DNA of 64,000 bases, taken from positions 28,966,501 to 29,030,500 of the forward strand of contig AP031351.1 in assembly GCA_037833965.1 (NCBI GenBank), written 5' to 3'. Below, in pieces: positions 1-9,740 of the stretch. Positions within the stretch are counted from its first letter, which is position 1, and each line of letters begins with the position of its first letter. The DNA comes from Marchantia polymorpha subsp. ruderalis (taxonomy: Eukaryota; Streptophyta; Marchantiopsida; Marchantiales; Marchantiaceae). A model generated the notes under the pieces. That model was not told where the DNA came from. It ran no database searches and saw nothing but the letters and a program-made list of their open reading frames with translations. A program made the position numbers and the translations under genes.

Positions 1-1270
1 AGATTTGAATTTTAACAGATTTAATATATTCAATCCTAGAGCTTTGGTCATTTCCATTAGAATTAAACAATTTGATAGTGAAAAAATATTAAAAAATTGT
101 CAAATATAACAGATTTGATAAAGAGAAGTATCGTTTACTATCCATACGTCACAAAATTTCTTCGATGAGTTGCAGAGATCATATCTTTTGCATCATAGAT
201 CATTTTTGAGCAAATCATTCTCCTCGGCACTAAACTCTTTAGCCACATTTGCTAAAAGTGGATTATCACCTTGTTTCTTTATGTGCTAGTACTTTTTGAT
301 ATGATCATTCTTTTTTTTTTGCATATCATCGTCTTTATCTCTAGAAATTTTTTCTAGACTTTTTCTATATTTAATCTCGTCACGTTTGACATCCTTGTAC
401 TTATTTTAATATGATCTATTTTGATACACATTTTGTTTCGAATGAAAAGAAGAGGCTGAAAAAGTAGTAGCATCATTGTTTGCTGAAAATGATCAATCAA
501 TAGTACACTTACAACTTTTTGATAATTAATTGATGTTAATCACGATGAAGTAAGACCGAGGACAAAGACTTATATGAAGTTGATAGCAAGCTCAGAAGAT
601 GTAGGAAGTATTCCTCATCACTTATCTTCTCATAAAGATACCGTGGACCAATTATCAAGCCATCAATCGTGTCAATGTGATCATGTATCTTGATGCCAAA
701 ATGTTTCATCTTAACGCTCATCAACCTCAAAAAAGAATTCAACCTATTTGACAACTCTTTTTGATAAAACCAATGTTCAAGAACCTCAAACAAAAAATGT
801 CATAATGTTCTAACTTCTTCAAAATCAAAGTTTGTAGATTTTTTATCAAACCGTTGTTTTAAAGCGTTAACAACAAAGTGCAATTGTCTTAGTCTTATAA
901 CTTTTTCGAAACCAAAGGTTGTAGATGTATATGAACATGCTTACAATGTGCTTCTAAATATTTTTCCAATTATTGTTGTTACAAGTAAAATATTGAGCTT
1001 TAACGTCTTTCTCAATTCCATAATCTTCAGTTTGCCCTTTATCTATTTCTTCCAAAGTAAAAATTCTCCACGTTGATCAAACCGAACTATCTCATAACCT
1101 GCTGCGCCATCTCAATGATCGTCATCTTGTTCTACCGCATCGTTGAAGTTTTGTCTTGTGACGTTGAAGCAAATGAATCTTCTCCACTCATGTGTCAAGA
1201 TTTTGAAGTTGCTTATGAGGTTGGTTAGACCAAGCTTTAGATGTTAATTTTTTTCCTTTTTCTGAATCAA
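1..1270 (-). mobile_element. AT-rich Ty1/copia gag relic
   Basis: The minus strand between about 793 and 536 reads a peptide with the spacing of the copia gag (UBN2) domain: a tryptophan near the start, a KELSNRLNSFLRL-like helix, an SVKMKHFG segment, then a conserved leucine-rich stretch ending LLSTSYKSLSSVLLHRD, matching the family pattern of 'LP.SY..L...L...' . It has no ATG in the open stretch and the flanking DNA is broken by stops in all frames, so this is a dead fragment. The rest of 1-1270 is AT-rich, with no other gene visible. Confidence 0.5.
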
Positions 1271-1640
1271 TTGTCATAGAGAAAGGGATTTTGCAATTAG
1301 CCATAAATAGAGTCGCCAAGTCTCTTAAATAACCAAGAGTCAAGGCTTAGAATTTTGCTAGGACGGCAGCTAGGAATTTCCTGCCGTTGGATTCTTCATG
1401 ACAACAGCCAGTTTCTCCCACTTACGATTTTGACCGTTTCTCGCAGTTTGTCCTGACTGCCGTCGATTTCTTGACGGCTTCAGTCAATTTTCTGCCGTAT
1501 GGACAACTTAATGATAACGGCCGTCAAAAAGGTTTTTAGACATTAGTTGTTTTAAACTTTACAGCCAAAACTATTTTCCAGTTGTAAGATCTATCAATAA
1601 CAGAAAAATTTGCTTGAGGGTACCCATCAGAACGCTTTAC

Positions 1641-2151
1641 TGCTTGATGGGACCCAATACGTTCCATTTTACCCTATGGTACCACTCCGAGGGATCAACG
1701 ATGTTCTTGTGACGACTTTGTTTCCATTTCAATGAGGATAAAAATTCTTCACGAATTTAAGTTAGTCAGATTTCCCATGGCTCCCAATCTTCATGTTCTT
1801 GTAACTACTTTGTTTCCATTTCAATGAGGATAAAAATTCTTCACGAATTTAAGTTAGTCAGATTTCCCATGGCTCCCAATCTTCATCGTGCAAGAGTTTA
1901 ATTTCTCACGTCCCAAAATGAATTTATAGTTATAATGTACGGGCGTAATTACTTACTCCTTACTTTTTTTTTCTCAAATTCCTGATGGAAGTCACGCAAG
2001 TTGCGTATTTTGGTCCGCGAAGTGTCTCGGGAAGAAGTCACTTTTCAACAAATAGCCGCAGTGCTTTTCCTAACCCGGATTGAAAGCAATTACAAGAACT
2101 TGTCGGAATGGTCCATCGGGTAAAATAGAACTTATTGGGTCCCATCAAGCA
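1641..2151. mobile_element. MITE-like element with ~50-bp inverted arms
   Basis: Positions 1641-1690 and 2103-2151 are inverted copies of one another, differing by a few substitutions and one indel; both contain the core GCTTGATGGGACCCAATA. No coding capacity lies between the arms, which fits a short non-autonomous DNA transposon. The true outer ends and target-site duplication are not clear from one copy, and nearby GCCGTC/GACGGC motifs (1390-1530 and about 2190-2235) could mean a larger nested element. Confidence 0.55.
1701..1886. repeat. Two-copy tandem repeat, 92-bp unit
   Basis: The block beginning ATGTTCTTGT at 1701 is repeated at 1793 with only a few substitutions near the start of the unit (GTGACGACT against GTAACTACT). 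It lies inside the inverted-arm element at 1641-2151 and is a recent local duplication. No coding meaning is visible. Confidence 0.85.
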
Positions 2152-2381
2152 AATTACTCACCTTTGGCGTAATAGTTTTTATGCTTTCGAATTGGACGGC
2201 CGTTCTTAAGGTTTTCATGGACCTGACGGCTGCGATTGCTTCATACAGCACGAAGTTGAGATAGTCACAAGGGTAATGGCATTTGAGGTTGGGTTCACGA
2301 TCTCATTAAATCTTTCCTGCGCGCGATGATAAACTCCGCTCATTCCCACATGGATTTCTTGTCCGTGCCCATACTCTCTAG

Positions 2382-2415
2382 CTGCTTCTTACCGCTGATA
2401 AGCGGTAAGAAGCAG
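2382..2415. repeat. Perfect 15-bp inverted repeat, 4-nt loop
   Basis: The left arm CTGCTTCTTACCGCT (2382-2396) is followed by GATA and its exact reverse complement (2401-2415). A hairpin of this kind could form in either strand. It overlaps the 3' end of a weak minus-strand open frame, and no following T-tract suggests a terminator. Confidence 0.9.
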
Positions 2416-2631
2416 AAATGTCGGACTGAGCAAAATGTCGGACTTGCAAACGTCACCGTTCAGAAACCGCGCTAATCTCTTTGAGTACTTCGGCGGCGCG
2501 AAATACGTTGCCATGCCTTTGGTCGATAGTTGTCCTGTATAGAACCGCCGAGACCTAACGTCAACAGTAGATGCCTTCGTCCTTCTCATCAGTCCGCGTC
2601 CGCGTCCTCGTCCAGGACCGTAGTCCGCCAT
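2389..2631 (-). CDS. Weak hypothetical open frame, Gly/Arg-rich start
   Basis: From the internal ATG near 2631 the minus strand encodes about 80 residues beginning MADYGPGRGRGRG, followed by a basic segment and an APPKYSKRLARF motif. I recognise no family. The upstream frame is open for another 25 codons without an earlier ATG, and the 3' end runs through the 2382-2415 hairpin, so the last residues are encoded by one palindrome arm. The local GC content is higher than in neighbouring DNA. It may be an exon of a lost gene or chance. Confidence 0.2.
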   Translation of the reverse strand: MADYGPGRGRGRGLMRRTKASTVDVRSRRFYTGQLSTKGMATYFAPPKYSKRLARFLNGDVCKSDILLSPTFLLLTAYQR

Positions 2632-2709
2632 TCCACCTTCCTGCCAGGTGCTTACGGATTCTTGCAATTGCAGTTTTGTCAAACGATCAATGAAATTCAT
2701 CAACAACGA

Positions 2710-3670
2710 TCATCCAACCGCTAAGAGTTGTCTCGTCACGTCCGATAAGAACTGACTAGCGAGCTTTAACTGTAATATCATCTTTGAATTTCTTAAATTT
2801 TTAGAACAAGAATCTTCACATTGTAAACCAAAGCGTTTGAACACTACAGCCATGGAACGAACGAATGAACATCAAGTATACACGAAACCTCCTCAAAGAT
2901 ACAGTACTGCATTTGTATCAACAAGGAGAAGAAGGCAGAGATGACAACCCGCTGATCTGAAATTTACTTCAACCGATCACATGGCTAGTTCTGCAATTCT
3001 GACACCCACTATTACTTAGTTTTCCCCAATATTAAACCAGGTGTTAACTTCATTATTGGGTCAGTGCAGCCAAATCTCTTATTGTGGCTTTGTCACCATT
3101 AACAAGAGCCTAGACCTTGTGCTTCCTTTCTTGATCGGACTTCAAGATGTTCAATGAGCGCTGTCAGTCAACGCTGGATTCAACAGAACCAACGGAATCC
3201 AAGTAGCACTTGTCTTCGTATGTTGGACGTTATTGCAGAATGAATTTTTGACGTTGATGCTGCTATTAATGTTCACTCTTCCGGTCGTCTCAGCGCGTAG
3301 AGTCCTCTTGGTTTCAGATCATGGCAGCGATCTCTGAATGCTAGTTTTTGTCTCTGGTTTGAAACGATGGCTATCATAATATATTGTGCAGGATTGTAAG
3401 ACACAGATCCCATAGTTAAAGTTGTATTTTATTGGTAAATAAATTGATTTACAACAGCCACATCGCGATTAGAGTCGCTACCCCAGACCTCAGTACGAGG
3501 TCTCTTAGACTTGCTACCAGCTATACGTATGTACCTGCAATAACTAAACCTACGGACGTTTACAGTGGCAGCTTGTATAGAGGGACAATGCCTAGATCAG
3601 GATTGGCACATTGTTGATTTATGGCTAAGAGCAGTTCCTATTATCAATGAAGTCTGAGTTGAGACAGCGA
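2710..3670. other. Downstream flank of O-methyltransferase copy 1
   Basis: No gene is visible. From about 2990 this flank is collinear with the flank of the second O-methyltransferase copy from about 12100, with scattered substitutions and small indels. This shows that the duplicated unit reaches well beyond the stop codon, about 700 bp on the 3' side of the genes. Confidence 0.7.
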
Positions 3671-3673
3671 TAA

Positions 3674-5123
3674 CTAGTTCTTGTAGCATTCCAGAAGTGA
3701 CAAATGATCGACTTGTGCGACAACTTCAACTCTTTTGAATCCGGCATCAGCTGCAAGCTGTTTGAACTCGGACAGTGTACGTTCCCTTCCCTTTGGAGTG
3801 CATGCCAGCATGGCGATATCTGCGCACAAGGAGACCTTGGTTGCGGGGGATGGATCTGAGACATCTGACAGCAGTGCGTCGAGGTTGAGGAGCTTGCCAT
3901 GAGGAGGTAAAGCTCTGTAGATGTTTTCCAGTATCTTTAAACATCGTTCGTCATCCCAATCATGCAGAATCCACTGTCCCCATCCAAGAAAGAAAGACGA
4001 TTTTAGCTCGCCGACCACGCAAAATTCCAGAATCACCCAGAGAACATTCTTCAAGTTTACAAATACTTCTTGCAATTTTAAACTATAATAGAGAGAGAAA
4101 TACATGGCCAACGATTCAATGTGATCAGAACTCCTTCTCAGGAAACAAGCATATTTTTGCAGATCTTATGCATCTTCAAGGCAAGAGCAGGATGCATACC
4201 TTCATGAACACAGCATCGGCTTCAGGCACGCTCTCGAAGAAACTTCCACCAACGTGTTCCAAATCTGCACATTGAAATCCAGAATGTATAGTGAGCTGAG
4301 TTGATTCTCGTGGTTATAGAGGTGTCGATCAGAGTGTATATCATGAGTATACAATATGGAGTGATGAGAGAGGGAGGGAAGGAGAGAGAACCGTACTCGG
4401 CACTTTCAGCCCTTCAGCTACAACATGTGGCTGGTCGAAATTGATTCCGCGTAGATTCGGATATTTGGACAGAATCATGGCCAAACTAGCACCTAACCCA
4501 CCGCCCACATCGACTAATGATGTCAAGGTTTCAAAGCCTCGGTACTTCTCCAGCAGCGCCGACATTGCAATGTGTGAATGATCGTGCATGGCTTTGTCAA
4601 ACACCGTTTGAAATCTAGCATCTGTTGCATAGTAATCAAAACAGTTCTTCCCATGAACAACCACGTGGGGCTCCGATTTTGCATCCAGAACTGGCAAGTG
4701 AAGGCATTGGTAGGGTGCTAGGAAAATGGGATCAGTGACCATAAGAAGAAGTGGAGCCATTGAAACTCCATCTTTGTTATCGGTGAAGTACTTGAGAGTA
4801 GAAGTGGATCCATAACGCCTCTGAGGCGAGTCAGAGTCATTGACATTCTTCGATAAAGTTTCCGTCACGACGTTGAACGATGCCAAAACTCTTAGGATGC
4901 GATCCAAATTTGCGGGATCTGCACAGCAATTCGAGAGCTTGGAGATGGCCGCCGCAATCTCTTCAACTGTGAGACCAGTTCCAGGACCTGCATCCACCAA
5001 AATTTTGGGTACTCCTAAAAGGACAGCGGCTTTCACACAGAATGGAAGGGCCACGATGTCAGTCAGCTGCAATGCTTGCAGCCTCCCAGCTGCGTCATCT
5101 CCAATGTTCTCCGGTAGAGTCAT
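3674..5123 (-). CDS. Class I plant O-methyltransferase (COMT-like), copy 1, three exons
   Basis: Transfers a methyl group from S-adenosylmethionine to a hydroxyl of a phenolic or similar small molecule; the substrate cannot be read from sequence. Exons are 5123-4397, 4264-4200 and 3973-3674, joined at GT-AG sites (donors GTACGG and GTATGC, acceptors TGCAG and GACAG), giving 363 residues, the usual family length. Residues 15-60 form the N-terminal dimerisation domain; LVDVGGGLG (203-211) and NFDQPHVV (228-235) are the SAM-binding motifs; WILHDW places the catalytic histidine at 268. The usual acidic partners sit at Asp296 (Glu in alfalfa COMT, a conservative change) and Glu328 in GRERT. The ATG is followed directly by the conserved N-terminus. 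It is a close paralogue of the gene at 12714-14153 with the same intron positions and phases. No signal peptide or membrane segment is visible, so it is probably cytosolic. Confidence 0.9.
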
Positions 5124-5226
5124 TTCAGAACGGCTGAGCTATCTATTCGAGTGTTTGTCGTTGCAGTTGTGGTGAGGTGGATGCAGGAAACCGGAGCGAT
5201 CTGAGGAAGAGCCAATTGGACCCGCG

Positions 5227-5235
5227 TTATATATC
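5227..5235 (-). promoter_or_regulatory. TATA box of O-methyltransferase copy 1
   Basis: On the minus strand TATATAA lies about 105 bp upstream of the ATG at 5123. The same box and surrounding sequence occur at the same relative place before the second copy, which supports a shared core promoter. Confidence 0.6.
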
Positions 5236-5268
5236 ATCAAATTTGGCCATCACCTTTTCAATCAGTCC

Positions 5269-5884
5269 CGAGCCTCGTCACTAACGGCTCGTCACAATCA
5301 GGGTAACGCGAGCTCTGCCCGCAACCCAATCCCCTTCCCTCGACTCGGGTTCTTTCACTCGCGGCCTCCCTTCCCCGCAGGGACCTTGTATTTTTTATTT
5401 CCTTTTAGGGGAAAGAGAAATGGAGAAGGAGCATGTTTGGGGCTTCCACTCTTCTGCCCCCAAAATAAATTATATCCTTTGGTTTTTCCAAGTCACTCTT
5501 TCCTTCCTATTTCTATTAATTTTTTTTCATTTAAGTAAATCTATTATTGCCATGATGGAGAATTCATAACGAAAGATTATACAAACGCAAAATTATAAAA
5601 TGATAACAAAATCAATGAAAAAAATTAAATCATAAATTTTATTTTACAAAAATCTCATGATTATATTTTTTGCAAAAAAATTAAATTTACTGTTCATTTT
5701 ATCAATGTTTTTTAGCACAAATATCACAAATGACTTGGAAAAAATCAAATCAAAATTATTATAAAAAAAATAAAAATAACTTTGGTTAACAATTCCACAT
5801 TCTCGAATTATAATATAAAATGAACGTTCACGCCCGTGGTCGAAGGGGGCGGTAGAGCTCGCGTTTCCCCATTGTGAGCAGTCC
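5269..5884. mobile_element. Insertion upstream of O-methyltransferase copy 1, GC-rich inverted ends, AT-rich core
   Basis: Aligning the two duplicated segments shows that copy 1 holds about 610 extra bases between two CAGTCC hexamers (5263-5268 and 5879-5884), where copy 2 has one (about 14284). Near both ends lie inverted relatives of CACAATNNGGG followed by AACGCGAGCTCT (around 5293-5316 and, reversed, around 5855-5877). The core from 5500 to 5820 is very AT-rich and non-coding. This is the architecture of a non-autonomous terminal-inverted-repeat element with a 6-bp target duplication. The GCGGTAGAGCTC stretch also resembles a tRNA A-box, so a SINE-like origin is an alternative. Confidence 0.5.
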
Positions 5885-6306
5885 TGAGTTCAAGGTCGAA
5901 ATCAAGCTTTCAGAAGCAAAGCGATAACATTTATTGAACATCACATTAATTTATTCTGACAATGTGTTTTCTTTCCCTGTAGCAGACGATGTGGATCACA
6001 ATTAAGTACATCAAGTGTGTTTGATAAAAGTACAGTACTTCGTGACCCACTTGGATCATCAAAGATCCAAGTGAGTAGATCTTTGATGAGTAGGATTCAG
6101 GCATTTAAGATGGTCAAAACATGTCGAGCGGTCGGTACTTCCATTTGTCTGGACGTGTAATGATCCGAGCTTCTTGGAGTCATCGGTTCTGGCAGAAAGG
6201 AATCGCGGCTTGGTTACGCAATTTATTGAAGTGCGGCTTAAGCTTAGGCTTAATGTTGATTAATCAAATTTCTAAACATTAATATAATATTATTTGGGCG
6301 AGACAA

Positions 6307-6370
6307 GGTGGAGGGCAATCTGATAGCGCGTCTGCTTTGGGCGCAGAAAGTTACAGGTTCAAATAAGAGG
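6307..6370 (+). pseudogene. Degenerate tRNA-Pro(UGG)-like sequence
   Basis: A TCTGC/GCAGA anticodon stem closes a seven-base loop TTTGGGC whose anticodon position reads TGG (6338-6340). It is preceded by a D-arm-like GATAGCGCG and followed by GGTTCAAAT, a B-box/T-loop motif. The arrangement resembles plastid or mitochondrial trnP-UGG. The T stem and acceptor stem do not pair, so it is a decayed tRNA, an organelle-derived fragment or the head of a SINE rather than a working gene. The matching segment beside the second O-methyltransferase lacks it. Confidence 0.45.
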
Positions 6371-6534
6371 AACAAATCCCTTCGACTTCCGAGGAACAGC
6401 AAGATAGATTATCATGTTCGAAGACTCGTTTGTTAATTTCGAAGCAGAACTTCTCCTCCATTCACCATCAGCAGATGCCATCTGCCATAGATTCATCCTC
6501 ACTGAGTAGAAATTGACACCCTTTCGCGACCAAT

Positions 6535-6640
6535 TTTGATAACTTATGGCAATCACGATGGTTGGATCCTCAATTTACTCACAGTAAATTGTCAAGGAGT
6601 ATGTTATAGAGACTAAACAGATATTCTTTGGCTAACCATG

Positions 6641-6672
<32 letters not shown>

Positions 6673-7930
6673 AGGGTTTACCCTGTACATACACTCTCTT
6701 TTTGAAGTCAAAACTAACATATATGTTTTGAAATTCACAAAAGATTTCATATAACTTTCAAGCTTCAATATAGTAACAGAGCTACATGCTTGCCAACACA
6801 ATATCGTTCAAGAGGTCTCATCAAACATACAGAAAACATAGAAGCATAATCTTCATCCTTATACAGTTGCTTCTCTTCTTCCCTTATACAGTAGGTTGTT
6901 CACCTTACCTGATGGAAGGTCCTTGCTTATGTAAACAATTCAGTCAAAAACATGCTCGCAGTTATTTGGTATATTTGATCATTCTAACAAAAATAATCCA
7001 AGAAGTTGGATCTACTGTATCGTCAAGTTCATAAAGCTTAATGCATATGACATCATTTGGATTGAGTGGATAGAGGTTTAAGCCTGATATGTCTCTCGGT
7101 TTATGAATTGTGGTAAATTTTTAAACTCACAGATTCACTTGATTTGGAAATTATACAATAGTAACTCATAAGTCAAAAGTATACTTCTTGAATTCAACTG
7201 AAGAAGAATCAAGGTATGTACGCAGAAACTGTTGATTTTTCATAATGGCTCATCTTTAGTTCATTCAACATTACTCAAGAAAAACCTTGCCTTAATTAAT
7301 TTCACTGAGTCATCTGATAGAAATAGAAATTTCACTGAGTCATCTGATTGAAGATTCGAAAGTTTGACATGTTCAGGGCTGTATTTGATAAACAGTCAAG
7401 ACACGTTGAAGGAATCTCATATTGAATCTTTAGGTTTCAAATGGCACTTGCTGTATTAAATAAACAGTCAAGATTCGTTCAAGGAATTTCATATGAATAG
7501 TTTTATGCTTCAAATGCCACGTGCTGTAACAAATAACCAATCAAAACACGTTCAAGAATCTCATATTGATATTTTCAAGTGGCACGTATTGTGTCATGCT
7601 CCCCCCCTAGTCTTTGACATTTTCTAAGAAAATTAACTCTTGTGCTTAATAGTTATATATTTAAAAAAATGCATAATTTGGTAGCAGAGTGGAGGTGCAT
7701 GGGCACTCTCATCATATGTTGCAAAACGTAAGGTTGTTCCAAAACAATTTCTTGTTTTTGTGTAGTGAGGATGAATGAAGAGAGTCGTTTGTCTTACATA
7801 CAAAATTTTCATCGATTCATTCGCTAGATTAAGCTTCATAAAATTCATAAAATTTCCAGAATCCAAACAAGTGTTTAACACTCGACATCATGAAATCTGC
7901 ATTCATGTGTGAAAACGTTTTCATAGTTTA
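6535..7930. repeat. AT-rich dispersed repeat, order A-B
   Basis: Block A (about 6535-6890) matches 20040-20420, and block B (about 6890-7930, with extra material around 7130-7740) matches 19200-19830, in the same strand but in the opposite order. Block A includes an (AAAT)n microsatellite at 6641-6664. No open frame of weight is present. The repeat could be an old tandem array or an unrecognised non-coding transposon. Confidence 0.6.
7378..7587. repeat. Three-copy tandem repeat, ~72-bp unit
   Basis: Units start at 7378, 7450 and 7523, each opening with GCTGTA and ending in a GGCACTT or CCACGT-type box. They differ by scattered substitutions, and the third is shorter. The block is absent from the related repeat at 19200-19830, so it arose or was inserted in this copy. 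Confidence 0.8.
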
Positions 7931-8890
7931 AAAACCCTTTGGATTTCGGGAGAAAACAGCTCGCATCGAAAATATGTAGATTTCACTCGATCCATAGAAA
8001 CATGGATCGAGTGATAATTGTATTGAAACGGTTTAACTCCTCCCAATAGAACGTTGTGGGCCAGGTGAGCAGAGTCAATAACTCGGACACACGTAGATAA
8101 AGACATCAGAGTGTGTCATATAGTGCTCGAGGTTACTGCATCTGGTCGGTGTACGTCGTGAGTACCCAACAAGTCTACTGTACAGCACGAACTTGGCAAT
8201 AATTGCAAAGAAGACCCAAGGACGAGGAGGATGCACGTGACACAGTGCACGAGTGGAGTTTGGACACACTGCAGGCCTCCTTGTCCTTTCTACGGTTTAC
8301 TTTCCCGGGTTTGGATGAAAGCGAACCATTTTCCTGATCAATTTCACGATATCTGAGTGCTTATTTCTGGTCCAGAGCTTCCATGGTCACCGAGGCATGC
8401 CGATATGCATAACTTGGCCAGTTGAGTTTGCCCTGCTGCTAATTTCTTCGAATGATACAAGTCAGTGACGTCTCGTCCACAATGTCCACTGATCGAAGTC
8501 CAGTCTCTTGCCTGCATGTAACATGGCAATGTTGTCATTCTTTGTACTACATTGTCATGCTACCGGATTGGTATTCCAGTCTGTAGCCATGGCAGGCCAA
8601 GATAACTCATAGGGCTCATGTCAGAATATTGCGGCTATCGATGACACTCAGTTCATCGAGGGTTTTGTCCACCCTCGGCTGTCTGGAGTATGGTGCTTCA
8701 GTTTGAGTGGTCTCATGGACTGAGAGAAGGCTATATAAGTGATGCTTTTCAGGTTGGGTGCCACCGATCAGAACAATGTATTTCGCAGGAAGGCCCAAAG
8801 TCAGATTCAGGCACCGGCAGGGCCTAGCCATGGCCAATACCATGACGGGTATCTGCAGATTGATCTAACCATCCAGAATAGAAGACGAAG
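7930..8890 (+). promoter_or_regulatory. Duplicated promoter region of the ankyrin pseudogene
   Basis: This stretch is collinear with about 39940-40897, the upstream region of the full ankyrin gene. It keeps a good TATA box (TATATAA at 8732-8738), about 155 bp before the pseudogene start codon, where the functional copy has a weaker TATATAT. No other gene is visible here. Confidence 0.6.
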
Positions 8891-9740
8891 ATGAGTCTGT
8901 GCAGTGCAGTGCTTTCAGGAAATGCGGACTAAGTGAGATCGGTGCTATTTCAACAAGCGAATTATTTGAGTGAGAGGATCGAGCGGTACAATATCGGGAC
9001 GTCGCTGCACATCGCTGCACATCGCTGTCATCGAGAACCGTTTGGAGATACTGGAATGCTTATCGATGATCCTTCAGCTCTGACGCTGATCAACCTCGGG
9101 AATTACTTCAATCTCCGACCTTTCCACTATGTCGTCTTGCACCTTATCGTGAAAAGTCGTGATCCAAGTCGTGAAAAGTCTGCTCCTTTGCAACGAAGTC
9201 ATTGTCGCTTGTCGGGCATACAATGCTGCTACTTCTCTCCTTGTGGCTGCCTACGCCGTAACGATGAGGCTGTGGAGCCGCTCCTGGGCCATCCTCACTG
9301 GATGCCAAGTTTCGTTGAGTCTAGAACAAAATTGGAGAATTCACCGCCCTGCACATTGCTCCCAGCAAAGGATTCGAGACGATTGTGCGACTCATTTCGA
9401 ATTCTGAGAAAGGAACGAGGAAGAAATAAGTAGACATGATCCAGGCGCAGAAAGACCGTCTGCATGGCGAAGGTCGTTGCATCGTGGACGTGGTGATGGA
9501 GATGCTTGTGAACTTGAAGTCAGTGGATGTGAAAGGATGTAGAAGGATACACGGCACTCCATCTGGCTGCCAAGCGTGGCTTCGTCTCCATAGTCCAGAC
9601 GATGCTTGACCACCGAGGATTCGATCCCGGTGTCGTCACTGACTCTTCGTAGATTGTACACGAATGGATGAAGCTCGTTGAGCAAAAAGAGGATATTATG
9701 CGAACGGCGCATGGTGCTCAGAATTCCCAGAATTTAAGGG
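8891..9740 (+). pseudogene. Truncated ankyrin-PGG paralogue
   Basis: The ATG at 8891 opens the same reading frame as the full gene at 40898 (MSLCxAVLSG), but the codon corresponding to its Glu14 is TAA, so translation would stop after 13 residues. Downstream, recognisable ankyrin segments continue in shifting frames to about 9720-9740, where similarity ends abruptly, roughly at residue 300 of the 798-residue paralogue. The remaining ankyrin repeats and all four membrane segments are missing. It is a dead partial copy. Confidence 0.85.

Noticed and set aside
6641..6664. Short direct repeats as a CRISPR-like array
   Set aside because: It is a plain AAAT microsatellite; no spaced direct repeats of CRISPR type exist in this eukaryotic window.
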